Origin: Allobosea sp.
GTDB lineage: Bacteria; Pseudomonadota; Alphaproteobacteria; Rhizobiales; Kaistiaceae
Direction: 5' to 3'
Assembly: GCA_017307955.1 (NCBI GenBank)
Contig: JAFKFV010000019.1
Span: 62,001 to 126,000 of the forward strand
DNA length: 64,000 nucleotides
Below, piece by piece: positions 25,717 through 32,648 of the stretch; positions within the stretch are counted from its first letter, which is position 1; each line of letters starts with the position of its first letter. The notes below the pieces were generated by a model, which saw only the letters and a program-made list of their open reading frames with translations, was not told the origin of the DNA and did no database searches. The position numbers and the translations under genes were made by a program.

Positions 25717-26157
25717 ATGCGGAAACTGGTTGCGGCGGCCTGTGCGGCCATCGTCATTGCATCGGCGGGCTTCGCCATGGCGGCCTCCGATCTCGGCAAG
25801 CAGCGCGAGGCCGACATGAAGGCCATCGGCGGCGCGCTCAAGGCTGCGTCAAGCTTCGCGACGGGCAAGGAAGCCTATGACGCGGCCGCCGCCAAGGCGG
25901 CGATGGAGACGATCGCCGCCAAGGCGACCGAGTTCCCGACGCTGTTCCCGGAGGGTTCCGAGAAGGCGGACGGCGCCGCTTCCCCGAAGATCTGGGAGAA
26001 CAAGGCCGATTTCGAGGCGCATGCCGCCAAGCTCGCCACCGACGCCAAGGCCGCGGCGACGGCCGCCGACAGCGGCGCCGAGGCCTTCAAGACCGCCTTC
26101 GGCACCGTCGCTGCCAACTGCAAGAGCTGCCACCAGCTCTATCGCCTGTCCGACTGA
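25717..26157 (+). CDS. Cytochrome c' / c556-type monohaem protein
   Basis: A 146-residue periplasmic cytochrome with a signal peptide ending near AMA-AS (about residue 22). The mature four-helix-bundle sequence is Ala/Lys-rich and ends in the haem site NCKSCHQLYR close to the C-terminus, the hallmark of the cytochrome c'/c556 fold. ATG 25717 follows AAAGGGG. It lies 12 bases upstream of a membrane-anchored dihaem cytochrome c, a common pairing in Rhizobiales, so the two probably exchange electrons. A long in-frame extension to 24931 overlaps sodB and is spurious. Confidence 0.9.
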   Translation: MRKLVAAACAAIVIASAGFAMAASDLGKQREADMKAIGGALKAASSFATGKEAYDAAAAKAAMETIAAKATEFPTLFPEGSEKADGAASPKIWENKADFEAHAAKLATDAKAAATAADSGAEAFKTAFGTVAANCKSCHQLYRLSD

Positions 26158-26169
26158 GTCTGACAGCCG

Positions 26170-27096
26170 ATGCTTCGTCGCCTCGCGATCGCCGTGGTCG
26201 CGCTCGCCCTTCTCGGCGGCGCGGCTTTCTGGGTGCTGACGGCGCCGAAGCCTCTGGCGGCGGCGGATATTCCCGATCGTCCCGGCGATCCGGCGAGGGG
26301 CGAACTGCTGTTCTGGGCCGGAGGCTGCGTCTCCTGCCATGCGGCGCCGGGCGCCAAGGGCGACGACAAGCTCGTCCTTTCGGGCGGCGAGGCGATCGTC
26401 TCGCCGTTCGGTACTTTCCATCCGCCGAACATCTCGCCCGACAAGACCCACGGCATCGGCAGTTGGTCGACGCTCGATTTCGTCAACGCGATGAAGCGGG
26501 GACTCGGTCCGGGTGGCGAGCAGCTCTACCCGTCCTTCCCCTATACCTCCTATCAGAGGATGCCGATCGGCGACCTCGTCGATCTCAAGGCCTATCTCGA
26601 CACGCTGCCGCCATCGGCCGCCGATGCGCCTCAGCACGAACTGCCGTTCCCGTTCTCGATCCGGCGCGGAATTGGCCTCTGGAAGCTGCTCTATCTCGAC
26701 GGCGAGACCTTCGAGCCGGACCCGGCCAAGAGCGACGAGATCAATCGCGGCGCGTATCTGGTCGAGGGGCCGGGCCACTGCAACGAGTGCCACACGCCGC
26801 GCAACATGCTGGGCGCGCTCGACTATTCGCATCATCTCGCCGGTGCGCCGAACCCGTCGGGCAAGGGCTTCGTGCCCAACATCACCGGCGGCAAGGGCGG
26901 GATCGGCGACTGGTCGGCCGAGGACATCGCCAATTTCCTCGAGACCGGCATGACGCCCGATTTCGACAGCGTCGGCGGCACCATGGTCGAGGTTCAGGAG
27001 AACATGGCGCATCTCCCCGCCTCGGACCGCGCCGCCATCGCCGCCTATCTCAAGGACCTGCCGCCGCTGCCCCGCAGCGACGGCGGCGGCAACTAA
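26170..27096 (+). CDS. Membrane-anchored dihaem cytochrome c
   Basis: A 308-residue periplasmic electron carrier held by an N-terminal helix (residues 5-24). Two haem sites are visible, CVSCH at residues 53-57 and CNECH at 204-208, each followed by a Met-containing loop that may supply the sixth ligand. The two cytochrome c domains repeat the pattern of a GDPARGELLFWAGGC-like entry and a GIGDWS.. segment. It resembles the cytochrome subunit of alcohol/aldehyde or sugar dehydrogenases and thiosulfate systems, but no dehydrogenase gene is near. It is the second gene of the cytochrome operon. Confidence 0.9.
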   Translation: MLRRLAIAVVALALLGGAAFWVLTAPKPLAAADIPDRPGDPARGELLFWAGGCVSCHAAPGAKGDDKLVLSGGEAIVSPFGTFHPPNISPDKTHGIGSWSTLDFVNAMKRGLGPGGEQLYPSFPYTSYQRMPIGDLVDLKAYLDTLPPSAADAPQHELPFPFSIRRGIGLWKLLYLDGETFEPDPAKSDEINRGAYLVEGPGHCNECHTPRNMLGALDYSHHLAGAPNPSGKGFVPNITGGKGGIGDWSAEDIANFLETGMTPDFDSVGGTMVEVQENMAHLPASDRAAIAAYLKDLPPLPRSDGGGN

Positions 27097-27118
27097 TTCA
27101 ACATTTTTCTACATCCGT

Positions 27119-27147
27119 TGTCGAAATCGATGTCTCCTCTCCGACAT
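27119..27147 (+). promoter_or_regulatory. ECF42-type promoter of the YCII-sigma operon
   Basis: TGTCGA (27119-27124) and CGACAT (27142-27147) are separated by 17 bases, ending 58 bases before the YCII-domain gene. From memory, ECF42 sigma factors recognise TGTCGA in the -35 region and a CGA/C-type -10 region upstream of DGPF/YCII genes. Both elements are present at the expected place next to an ECF42-like gene. Confidence 0.65.
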
Positions 27148-27205
27148 GGCAGTGAAGCGGGATGGCCCGCTTCCGGCCGAGCGCCGTCCCCATCGGAGAG
27201 ATGCG

Positions 27206-27556
27206 ATGCAGTACGCCATTCTTTTCTATGAGACCGACAAGGAATTCGCGACCCGCGACCACGACGCGGAAGGCGCCGCCTATTGGGGCGCCTGGCGGTC
27301 CTATGTGGACGAGATCACGGCGAGCGGCGTCGTGCGTGGCGGCGCTGGGCTGCTCGGCCCGGAGACCGCGACCACCATCCGCCTCGCCGATGGCCGCAAG
27401 CATGTCCAGGACGGCCCCTTCGCGGCGGCCAAGGAGCAGCTCGCCGGCTTCTTCCTGATCGAGGTGCCTGACATCGATGCCGCTCTGGCATGGGCCGCCA
27501 AGGCGCCTTGTGCGCCGATCGGCGTCGAGGTGCGGCCGACGCTTTCCGGCATGTGA
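27206..27556 (+). CDS. YCII/DGPF domain protein
   Basis: A 116-residue protein of the YCII-related (DGPF) family. The family motif HVQDGPFAAAKEQLAGFFLI is present, with the eponymous D-G-P-F, followed by VPDIDAALAWAAKAPCA. ATG 27206 has GGAGAG upstream at 27195-27200. DGPF proteins are encoded next to ECF42 sigma factors across many phyla, and the gene ends 25 bases before one here. The biochemical role is unclear; some members are suspected stress-related enzymes. Confidence 0.9.
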   Translation: MQYAILFYETDKEFATRDHDAEGAAYWGAWRSYVDEITASGVVRGGAGLLGPETATTIRLADGRKHVQDGPFAAAKEQLAGFFLIEVPDIDAALAWAAKAPCAPIGVEVRPTLSGM

Positions 27557-27581
27557 CGGCGGCTCTCCGGAGGATCGCTTC

Positions 27582-28802
27582 ATGCGGCCGGTCGAGCAGG
27601 CGGTCCGGGAGAGCTTCGGACGGCTCGTCGCGATCCTCGCCAGCCGGGGGCGCGACCTTGCCGCCGCCGAGGATGCACTTGCCGACGCCGTGCTGGCGGC
27701 ACTGGAACGCTGGCCGGCGGACGGCGTTCCGGAGCGGCCCGAAGCCTGGCTGGTGGCGGTTGCCCGCCGCCGGCTCGTGGACAGGGTCCGCCGCTCGAAG
27801 GCCGACGCGACACTCGAACGATCGCTGTCCATCCTCGCCGAACTCCTGATCGACGAACCCACCGACGGCGCCGCCTTTCCCGACGAAAGGTTGCGCCTTC
27901 TCTTCGTCTGCGCTCATCCGGCGATCGAGGAGACGATCCGCGCGCCGCTGATGCTGCAGGCCGTGCTCGGGCTCGACGCCGCAAGGATCGCGGCCGCATT
28001 CCTCGTGCCGGCCGCGACCATGGGCCAGCGGCTGGTGCGGGCCAAGGCGAAGATCCGCGACGCCGGCATCCCCTTCGCTATCCCCGAAGCGCGCGAACTG
28101 CCCGAGCGCGTCGAGAGCGTGCTCGAAGCGATCTACGCCGCCTTCGGCAGCGGATGGGACGACGTCAGCGGCGGCTCTGAGACGTCGGGAAGCCTGGCCG
28201 AAGAGGCGATCTGGCTCGGCCGGGTGCTTACCCGCCTAATGCCCGGCGAGGCGGAGCCGCTCGGCCTCCTCGCACTGATGCTGCACAGCGAAGCGCGCCG
28301 GCCCGCGCGGCGCGACAGCGCGGGGCGCTATGTCCCCTTCTCGGAACAGGAGACGGGTCTGTGGCAAAGGGCGATGATCGCTGAAGCCGAGGCGACGCTC
28401 GCTCGCGCCGCCGCGCTGCAGCGGCCGGGCCGGTTCCAGATCGAGGCTGCCATCCAGTCGGCGCAGGCTGGCGCCCGCCTCACCGGAGAACCCGGCCCCG
28501 AGGTCATCGCACTGCTGCATGAGGCGCTGTGGATCCGCGCGCCGCGGATCGGCGTCGCCGTGGCGCGGGCGGTGGCGGTCGCGGACGCCCGTGGAGCAGA
28601 GGCCGGCCTGGCGCTCCTCGACGAGTTGCCGGGCGGCCCGGTGGCCGCGTATCAGCCCTATCACGCGGCGCGAGCGGAAATGCTCGCCCGTATCGGCCGC
28701 GCCGAGGAGGCCTTCGCTGCCTATGCCGCCGCAATCGCGCTCACCGGCGACAGCGCTGTCCGCGATCATCTCGCCGACCGCCAGCGTCGGCTGCTCAGCT
28801 AG
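27582..28802 (+). CDS. ECF42-type RNA polymerase sigma factor with long C-terminal extension (DUF6596)
   Basis: A 406-residue sigma factor. Sigma region 2 covers about residues 10-80 (EDALADAVLAALERWP, then PEAWLVAVARRRLVDRVRRS) and region 4 about 105-160 (LMLQAVLGLDAARIAAAFLV, then MGQRLVRAKAKIRDAGIPF). The remaining 230 residues are a helical, TPR-like extension containing GEAEPLGLLALMLHSEARR and a VAAYQPYHAARAEMLARIGR end. These are hallmarks of group ECF42, which has no anti-sigma factor and uses the extension for activity. It probably transcribes its own operon from the TGTCGA promoter. ATG 27582 follows CCGGAGGA. Its TAG stop adjoins a repeat element. Confidence 0.92.
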   Translation: MRPVEQAVRESFGRLVAILASRGRDLAAAEDALADAVLAALERWPADGVPERPEAWLVAVARRRLVDRVRRSKADATLERSLSILAELLIDEPTDGAAFPDERLRLLFVCAHPAIEETIRAPLMLQAVLGLDAARIAAAFLVPAATMGQRLVRAKAKIRDAGIPFAIPEARELPERVESVLEAIYAAFGSGWDDVSGGSETSGSLAEEAIWLGRVLTRLMPGEAEPLGLLALMLHSEARRPARRDSAGRYVPFSEQETGLWQRAMIAEAEATLARAAALQRPGRFQIEAAIQSAQAGARLTGEPGPEVIALLHEALWIRAPRIGVAVARAVAVADARGAEAGLALLDELPGGPVAAYQPYHAARAEMLARIGRAEEAFAAYAAAIALTGDSAVRDHLADRQRRLLS

Positions 28803-28805
28803 AGC

Positions 28806-29079
28806 CTAGAGCCTTTCCTGGCTTGCTGGAAGCGCTCTGCCGGTCTGCTCCGGGTCAAGGTCGAGAGCTTTGGCGACGGCCGTACCCGGGGTACGGCCGA
28901 GACGAAGACCGAAGGATTTGGCCCGGAGCAGGCCGGCCCTTCGGGTTTCCCGCTGGCGGGCGCCCGCTGTGTCGGCCGCCATGCCCGATGCGAAGGCATC
29001 GGGCTGCGGCACCCTCCTTGCGGATCGCGCGCGCCAGCGGAGAAACAGGGCGCTTCCATCAAACCAGGAAAGGCTCTAG
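28806..29079. repeat. Nested palindromic intergenic element (MITE-like)
   Basis: Terminal inverted repeats at 28807-28838 and 29047-29078 match at 29 of 32 positions. Inside are two further arms. Arm 1 is a 20-bp stem (28839-28858 with 28918-28937, two mismatches, both G-T) enclosing a perfect 10-bp hairpin (28877-28886 with 28890-28899). Arm 2 is a 14-bp stem (28950-28963 with 29027-29040, one mismatch) enclosing a 9-bp hairpin (28983-28991 with 28996-29004). The whole folds as a Y. No open reading frame looks coding. It separates two convergent genes and probably ends transcription from both sides. Confidence 0.75.
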
Positions 29080-29654
29080 CGCTGGCCGGACTTGATCCAT
29101 TTGGTGATGACCGGCGGCTCATAGCTGCGATAGCGCGCGAGAAGACGCTCCGGATCCTCCTCGACGATGAGCATCTCGCGGTGCTCCTTGCGCATGAAGC
29201 CCTCATCGGCCTGGTGATCCAGGAAGGTCAGCAGCTTGCCGTAGAAGCCGGCGATATCGAGGACGCCGACCGGCTTGCCGTGATAGCCGAGCTGTGCCCA
29301 GGTCCAGATCTCGAAGAGCTCCTCGAGCGTGCCGAGCCCGCCCGGCAGCGCCACGAAGCCCTCGGCCATATCGGCCATCTTCGCCTTGCGCTCATGCATC
29401 GAACCGACGATGTGCAGCTCGGTGAGGCCGTGATGCGCGACCTCCTTGTCGACGAGCGCCTGCGGGATGATGCCGATCGCCGTGCCGCCGGCCGCGAGCA
29501 CGGCATCGGCCACCGCGCCCATGAGGCCGACCTTGGAGCCGCCATAGACGAGCGCGGCGTCATGAGCCGCGATCGCCTCGCCGAGCGCGATGGCGGCGGC
29601 GCGGTATTCAGGCCGGAAACCTTCGTTGGAGCCGCAGAAGACGCAGAGCCGCAT
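29076..29654 (-). CDS. LOG family (TIGR00730) protein, probable cytokinin-riboside-monophosphate phosphoribohydrolase
   Basis: A 192-residue Rossmann-like protein. The catalytic and fold signatures are the N-terminal VFCGSNEG, the GGSKVGLMGAVADAVL loop, MHERKAKMADMAEGFVALPG, and the PGGLGTLEELFEIWTW motif whose Gly-Gly-x-Gly-Thr-x-x-Glu is the family hallmark. Members release N6-modified adenine or other bases from nucleoside monophosphates. The TAG stop at 29076-29078 lies inside the right terminal repeat of the adjoining element. ATG 29654 overlaps the stop of the upstream M20 peptidase gene by a base shared in ATGA, so the two are cotranscribed. Confidence 0.9.
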   Translation of the reverse strand: MRLCVFCGSNEGFRPEYRAAAIALGEAIAAHDAALVYGGSKVGLMGAVADAVLAAGGTAIGIIPQALVDKEVAHHGLTELHIVGSMHERKAKMADMAEGFVALPGGLGTLEELFEIWTWAQLGYHGKPVGVLDIAGFYGKLLTFLDHQADEGFMRKEHREMLIVEEDPERLLARYRSYEPPVITKWIKSGQR

Positions 29655-31048
29655 CAGCGCGCTCCTTCCGAAAGAGCGGCGAGGATGCGCGCCCAGGAGC
29701 GGATGCCGCGGTGATAGCTTTCGAGATTGTACTTCTCGTTGGGCGAATGGATGCGATCGTCATCGAGCGAGAAGCCGACCATCAGCGCGTCGAGGCCGAG
29801 CACGGATTTGAAGTCGCCCGCGACGGGGATCGAGCCGCCGGAGCCGATGGTGACGCAGGGCTTGCCCCACTCCTCCGTCAGCGCCGCGCGGGTCTTCACC
29901 AGCGCAGGGATATCGGCCGGAAGGCGGACGCCGGGCGACCCGCCATGGCCGATGAACTCCACCGAGCAATCGGCCGGCAGCTTCGAGCGCACATAGGCGC
30001 GGAAGCTCTCGCGGATCTTCTCCGGGTCCTGGCGATCGACGAGGCGGAACGAGACCTTGGCATTCGCCTTGGACGGGATCACCGTCTTGAAGCCCTTGCC
30101 GGTATAGCCGCCCCAGATGCCGTTGACCTCGCAGGTCGGCCGCGCCCAGACCTTCTCGATGATGCTGCGGCCCTCCTCCCCGGCCGGCACCGAAAGGCCG
30201 ACCTCGCCGAGGAAAGCGGCCTCGTCGAAGCCGAGGCCCCGCCATTCCGCCTTGGTCGCCTCGGGCACCTCGCCGACGCCGTCATAGAAACCGGGCAGCG
30301 TGACGCGGCCCGTCTCGTCGCGGAGGCCGTCCAGGATGTCGCAGAGAACATGGATCGGGTTGCGCGCCGCGCCGCCATACATGCCCGAATGCAGATCGCG
30401 CGAGGCGGCGGTGACGACGATCTCCTCGCCGACCATGCCGCGCAGCATGGTGGTGACCGCCGGCGTCGTCGCGTCCCACATGCCGGTGTCGCAGACGAAG
30501 GCGAGGTCAGCGGCCAGCTCGGCCTTGTTGGCCTCCATGAACGGCACGAGATTGTGGCCGCCCGATTCCTCCTCGCCTTCGAAGAGCATCGAGACCTGGA
30601 CGGGCAGCGACCCTGTCACCGCCTTCCAGGCGCGGCAGGCCTCGACGAAGGTCATCAGCTGGCCCTTGTCGTCGGAGGTTCCGCGGCCGACGATCTGCTT
30701 GGCGCCATTCGGCGCGGCGACGACCTTGGGCTGGAAGGGCGGGCTCGACCAGAGATCGAGCGGATCGACCGGCTGCACGTCGTAGTGACCGTAGAAGAGA
30801 ACATGTGGTCCGGCGCCGCCACCGGCATGGCCGACAACCATCGGGTGCCCGGGCGTCGGGCGCACCGAGGCCTCGAAACCGATGCCCTTGAGCGCGTCGG
30901 CGAGCCACTCGGCCGCCTGCAGGCAGGCGCCGGCATAGGCCGGGTCGGTCGAGATGCTCTCGATCTCGACGAGGCGGAACAGGCGCTGGAGGCTGTTGCC
31001 GATGTCGGCATCGATATGGGCGAGGACGTCGGGAAGGCGGTCGGTCAC
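29654..31048 (-). CDS. M20 family dipeptidase/metallopeptidase
   Basis: A 464-residue cytoplasmic metallopeptidase of the M20 (CNDP-like dipeptidase) family with two zinc ions. Metal ligands and catalytic residues lie in YGHYDVQPVDP (His and Asp), GTSDDKGQLM, and FEGEEESGG (catalytic Glu pair), with the downstream VCDTGMW Asp. A lid domain lies near HSGMYGGAARNP. The GTG start 31048 follows GGAG at 7 bases spacing. It is the first gene of a two-gene operon with the LOG-family gene. The substrate is likely a dipeptide, but an acylated amino acid is also possible. Confidence 0.9.
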   Translation of the reverse strand: MTDRLPDVLAHIDADIGNSLQRLFRLVEIESISTDPAYAGACLQAAEWLADALKGIGFEASVRPTPGHPMVVGHAGGGAGPHVLFYGHYDVQPVDPLDLWSSPPFQPKVVAAPNGAKQIVGRGTSDDKGQLMTFVEACRAWKAVTGSLPVQVSMLFEGEEESGGHNLVPFMEANKAELAADLAFVCDTGMWDATTPAVTTMLRGMVGEEIVVTAASRDLHSGMYGGAARNPIHVLCDILDGLRDETGRVTLPGFYDGVGEVPEATKAEWRGLGFDEAAFLGEVGLSVPAGEEGRSIIEKVWARPTCEVNGIWGGYTGKGFKTVIPSKANAKVSFRLVDRQDPEKIRESFRAYVRSKLPADCSVEFIGHGGSPGVRLPADIPALVKTRAALTEEWGKPCVTIGSGGSIPVAGDFKSVLGLDALMVGFSLDDDRIHSPNEKYNLESYHRGIRSWARILAALSEGAR

Positions 31049-31139
31049 GGGAGGTCTCCGGCAAGCTGGGCCGTTCGGCCCTCGGTCGGTCAGGGAGCGG
31101 TCCTGAATACGCCGCCGCCGGGCCGATGGAAAGGCGCCA

Positions 31140-31859
31140 TCAGCGCAGGGCGGTCGGGCGCCGTCGTGGCTCGGGGTCTGCCAGCGCGATCTCCTGGATC
31201 AGCTTGCGGCGGACGGCATCGGCGAAACGGCCGGTTCCCTCCGCCACCATGACGAAGGAAGCGGGGCCGCCGATGACGTCTCGGGCATAATGCTCCGAGA
31301 GGCTTATGCCGCCCGGCCCGCGGACCCCGCCGCCGGGGCGGGCGATGACAAGGCCGTTGATCGTGATGCCCTCGGCGAGCGCCGCGGCGCGTGTCTCGGC
31401 GAGCGGCGGCCCGCCGATCTGCGGCCCGTCGCCGGAGACGTCGATGACCCTGGAAAGGCCTTCATAGCTGTTCTCGCGGATGCGGTCGGCCGCATAGGCG
31501 ATGGCGCCGGAGATGGAGTTGTAGCCATAGGCCTGGCGCGGGCTCGAGACGAGCTTGTCGGCGAAGACGGCGGCACTGGCGGCATCGCGCACGACGTGCC
31601 AATCGACGATCGTGTGCTGCGAGGCGGCGCCACCCCATTCGACATAGGTGATCGCGATGGCGCCGACGGGCCCGGAGCCGATCGCGCCGAGCACCTCGGC
31701 GCTGGTAATCGCCTCGGCATAGCCCCGGCGCTGCAGCGCCAGTTCGTCGTCGTCGATCGAGCCGGAGCCGTCCGCCGCCAGGACGAGCTCGACATCCACC
31801 TCTTCGGCGAGCGCTGGAAATGAGAAAGCGACGAGAAGCGCGAGCAGCACGGTCCGCAT
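31140..31859 (-). CDS. Secreted DUF1194 (VWA-like) protein
   Basis: A 239-residue protein with a signal peptide ending near ALA-EE (residue 18). The mature part is a von Willebrand A-like domain with a MIDAS-type motif (LAADGSGSIDDDE, giving Asp-x-Ser-x-Ser) and the DUF1194 pattern YVEWGGAASQHTIVDW and YEGLSRVIDVSGDGPQIGG. It probably binds a divalent metal and a partner protein in the periplasm. The gene stands alone on the minus strand between the M20 and vapBC genes. Its role in Rhizobiales is unknown. Confidence 0.87.
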   Translation of the reverse strand: MRTVLLALLVAFSFPALAEEVDVELVLAADGSGSIDDDELALQRRGYAEAITSAEVLGAIGSGPVGAIAITYVEWGGAASQHTIVDWHVVRDAASAAVFADKLVSSPRQAYGYNSISGAIAYAADRIRENSYEGLSRVIDVSGDGPQIGGPPLAETRAAALAEGITINGLVIARPGGGVRGPGGISLSEHYARDVIGGPASFVMVAEGTGRFADAVRRKLIQEIALADPEPRRRPTALR

Positions 31860-31920
31860 GGCGATGGCTCCGACGTTTCAGGGTCGAGGGGCCAGTATGC
31901 CTGCGAAACGCGCGCCGGGG

Positions 31921-32331
31921 TCAGGGCGATTCGACGGCGGCCGCGATATCGGTCTTCACGAAATCGTCACCCTTGAAGAGCAGCGCCGCGCCATGCGCCT
32001 TGGCGAGGGCATAGGCGAAGCAATCACCCATGTTGAGCCCGGCCGGATGTCGGCCCTTGCCGAAGCGAGCATTGGCTTCGAGCGCGATCGCCGCGATATC
32101 AGGCCCCATCGCCACGCCCCTGATGCCGAACGCGGTCAAGATGCGGTAGACGCGCGCCTCCGCGAGCGCCGGCTCGATTGACCGCTTGCGCGCGATCGCC
32201 AGGGTCGCTTCATACACGGCGATCGGCCCCACGACGGCATCCGTCGCCGACAGCAGAGCGGCCTCGAACCGCTCGAAATCATGCTCACCCGTAGCTATGG
32301 CCACGAGAGCCGACGCATCGACCGCGATCAT
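31921..32331 (-). CDS. vapC: VapC-type PIN domain toxin
   Basis: A 136-residue PIN-domain ribonuclease. The acidic active site is recognisable: Asp5 in MIAVDASALVAI, a Glu in VYEATLAIARK, and Asp in LNMGDCFAYALAKA, with a further Asp in LFKGDDFVKTDI. VapC toxins cut specific RNAs such as initiator tRNA or rRNA loops when free of antitoxin. ATG 32331 overlaps the antitoxin stop by four bases, the classic antitoxin-first order. The protein looks intact, so the module is probably active. The chromosomal target is unknown. Confidence 0.9.
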   Translation of the reverse strand: MIAVDASALVAIATGEHDFERFEAALLSATDAVVGPIAVYEATLAIARKRSIEPALAEARVYRILTAFGIRGVAMGPDIAAIALEANARFGKGRHPAGLNMGDCFAYALAKAHGAALLFKGDDFVKTDIAAAVESP

Positions 32332-32594
32332 TCGTCGTTCAAGGAATCGTAGAAGGCTTTGTCAGCCTCCAGCCCGGTCGACGGATAGGAAGCGATCTCA
32401 CGCTGAATCTCCCGGATCGCGGCGATCCGACGGGCTTTCTCCGCTTCCGACACCTTGCCGGACCGCGCAGCAACGGGCTCCTCCAGCGCCTGAACCAGCG
32501 CGAGCTTCACAGCCTCGGTCTTGCTGACGCCCTTGCGGGCGGCAAGCTCTCCGGCGAGCCGGTTCACTTCCTCGTTGCGGATGTTGAGCGGCAT
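32328..32594 (-). CDS. vapB: VapB-type antitoxin
   Basis: An 88-residue antitoxin. The N-terminal MPLNIRNEEVNRLAGELAAR is a ribbon-helix-helix DNA-binding region, followed by KGVSKTEAVKLALVQALEE; it resembles the Rv0623-type (PSK) antitoxins. The C-terminal half is a charged helix and YPSTGLEADKAFYDSL, which wraps the toxin. The ATG at 32594 is just downstream of a perfect palindrome (32606-32634), which I infer is its operator. A longer in-frame reading back to 32648 crosses the operator and is unlikely. Confidence 0.88.
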   Translation of the reverse strand: MPLNIRNEEVNRLAGELAARKGVSKTEAVKLALVQALEEPVAARSGKVSEAEKARRIAAIREIQREIASYPSTGLEADKAFYDSLNDE

Positions 32595-32605
32595 CGGCGC
32601 CTCCC

Positions 32606-32634
32606 GTGTAGACACCGCAATATAGTGTCTACAC
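32606..32634. promoter_or_regulatory. vapBC operator
   Basis: GTGTAGACAC (32606-32615) and GTGTCTACAC (32625-32634) form a perfect 10-bp inverted repeat with a 9-base spacer. It lies 11 bases upstream of the vapB ATG and covers the expected promoter region. Autorepression by VapB or VapBC through such palindromes is the rule for this family. Confidence 0.75.
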
Positions 32635-32648
32635 ACGGCGCGTCGCAA

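Noticed and set aside
28801..29100. Short open frames within the nested palindromic element.
   Set aside because: They mirror each other through the inverted repeats, lack ribosome-binding sites and have no recognisable domains.
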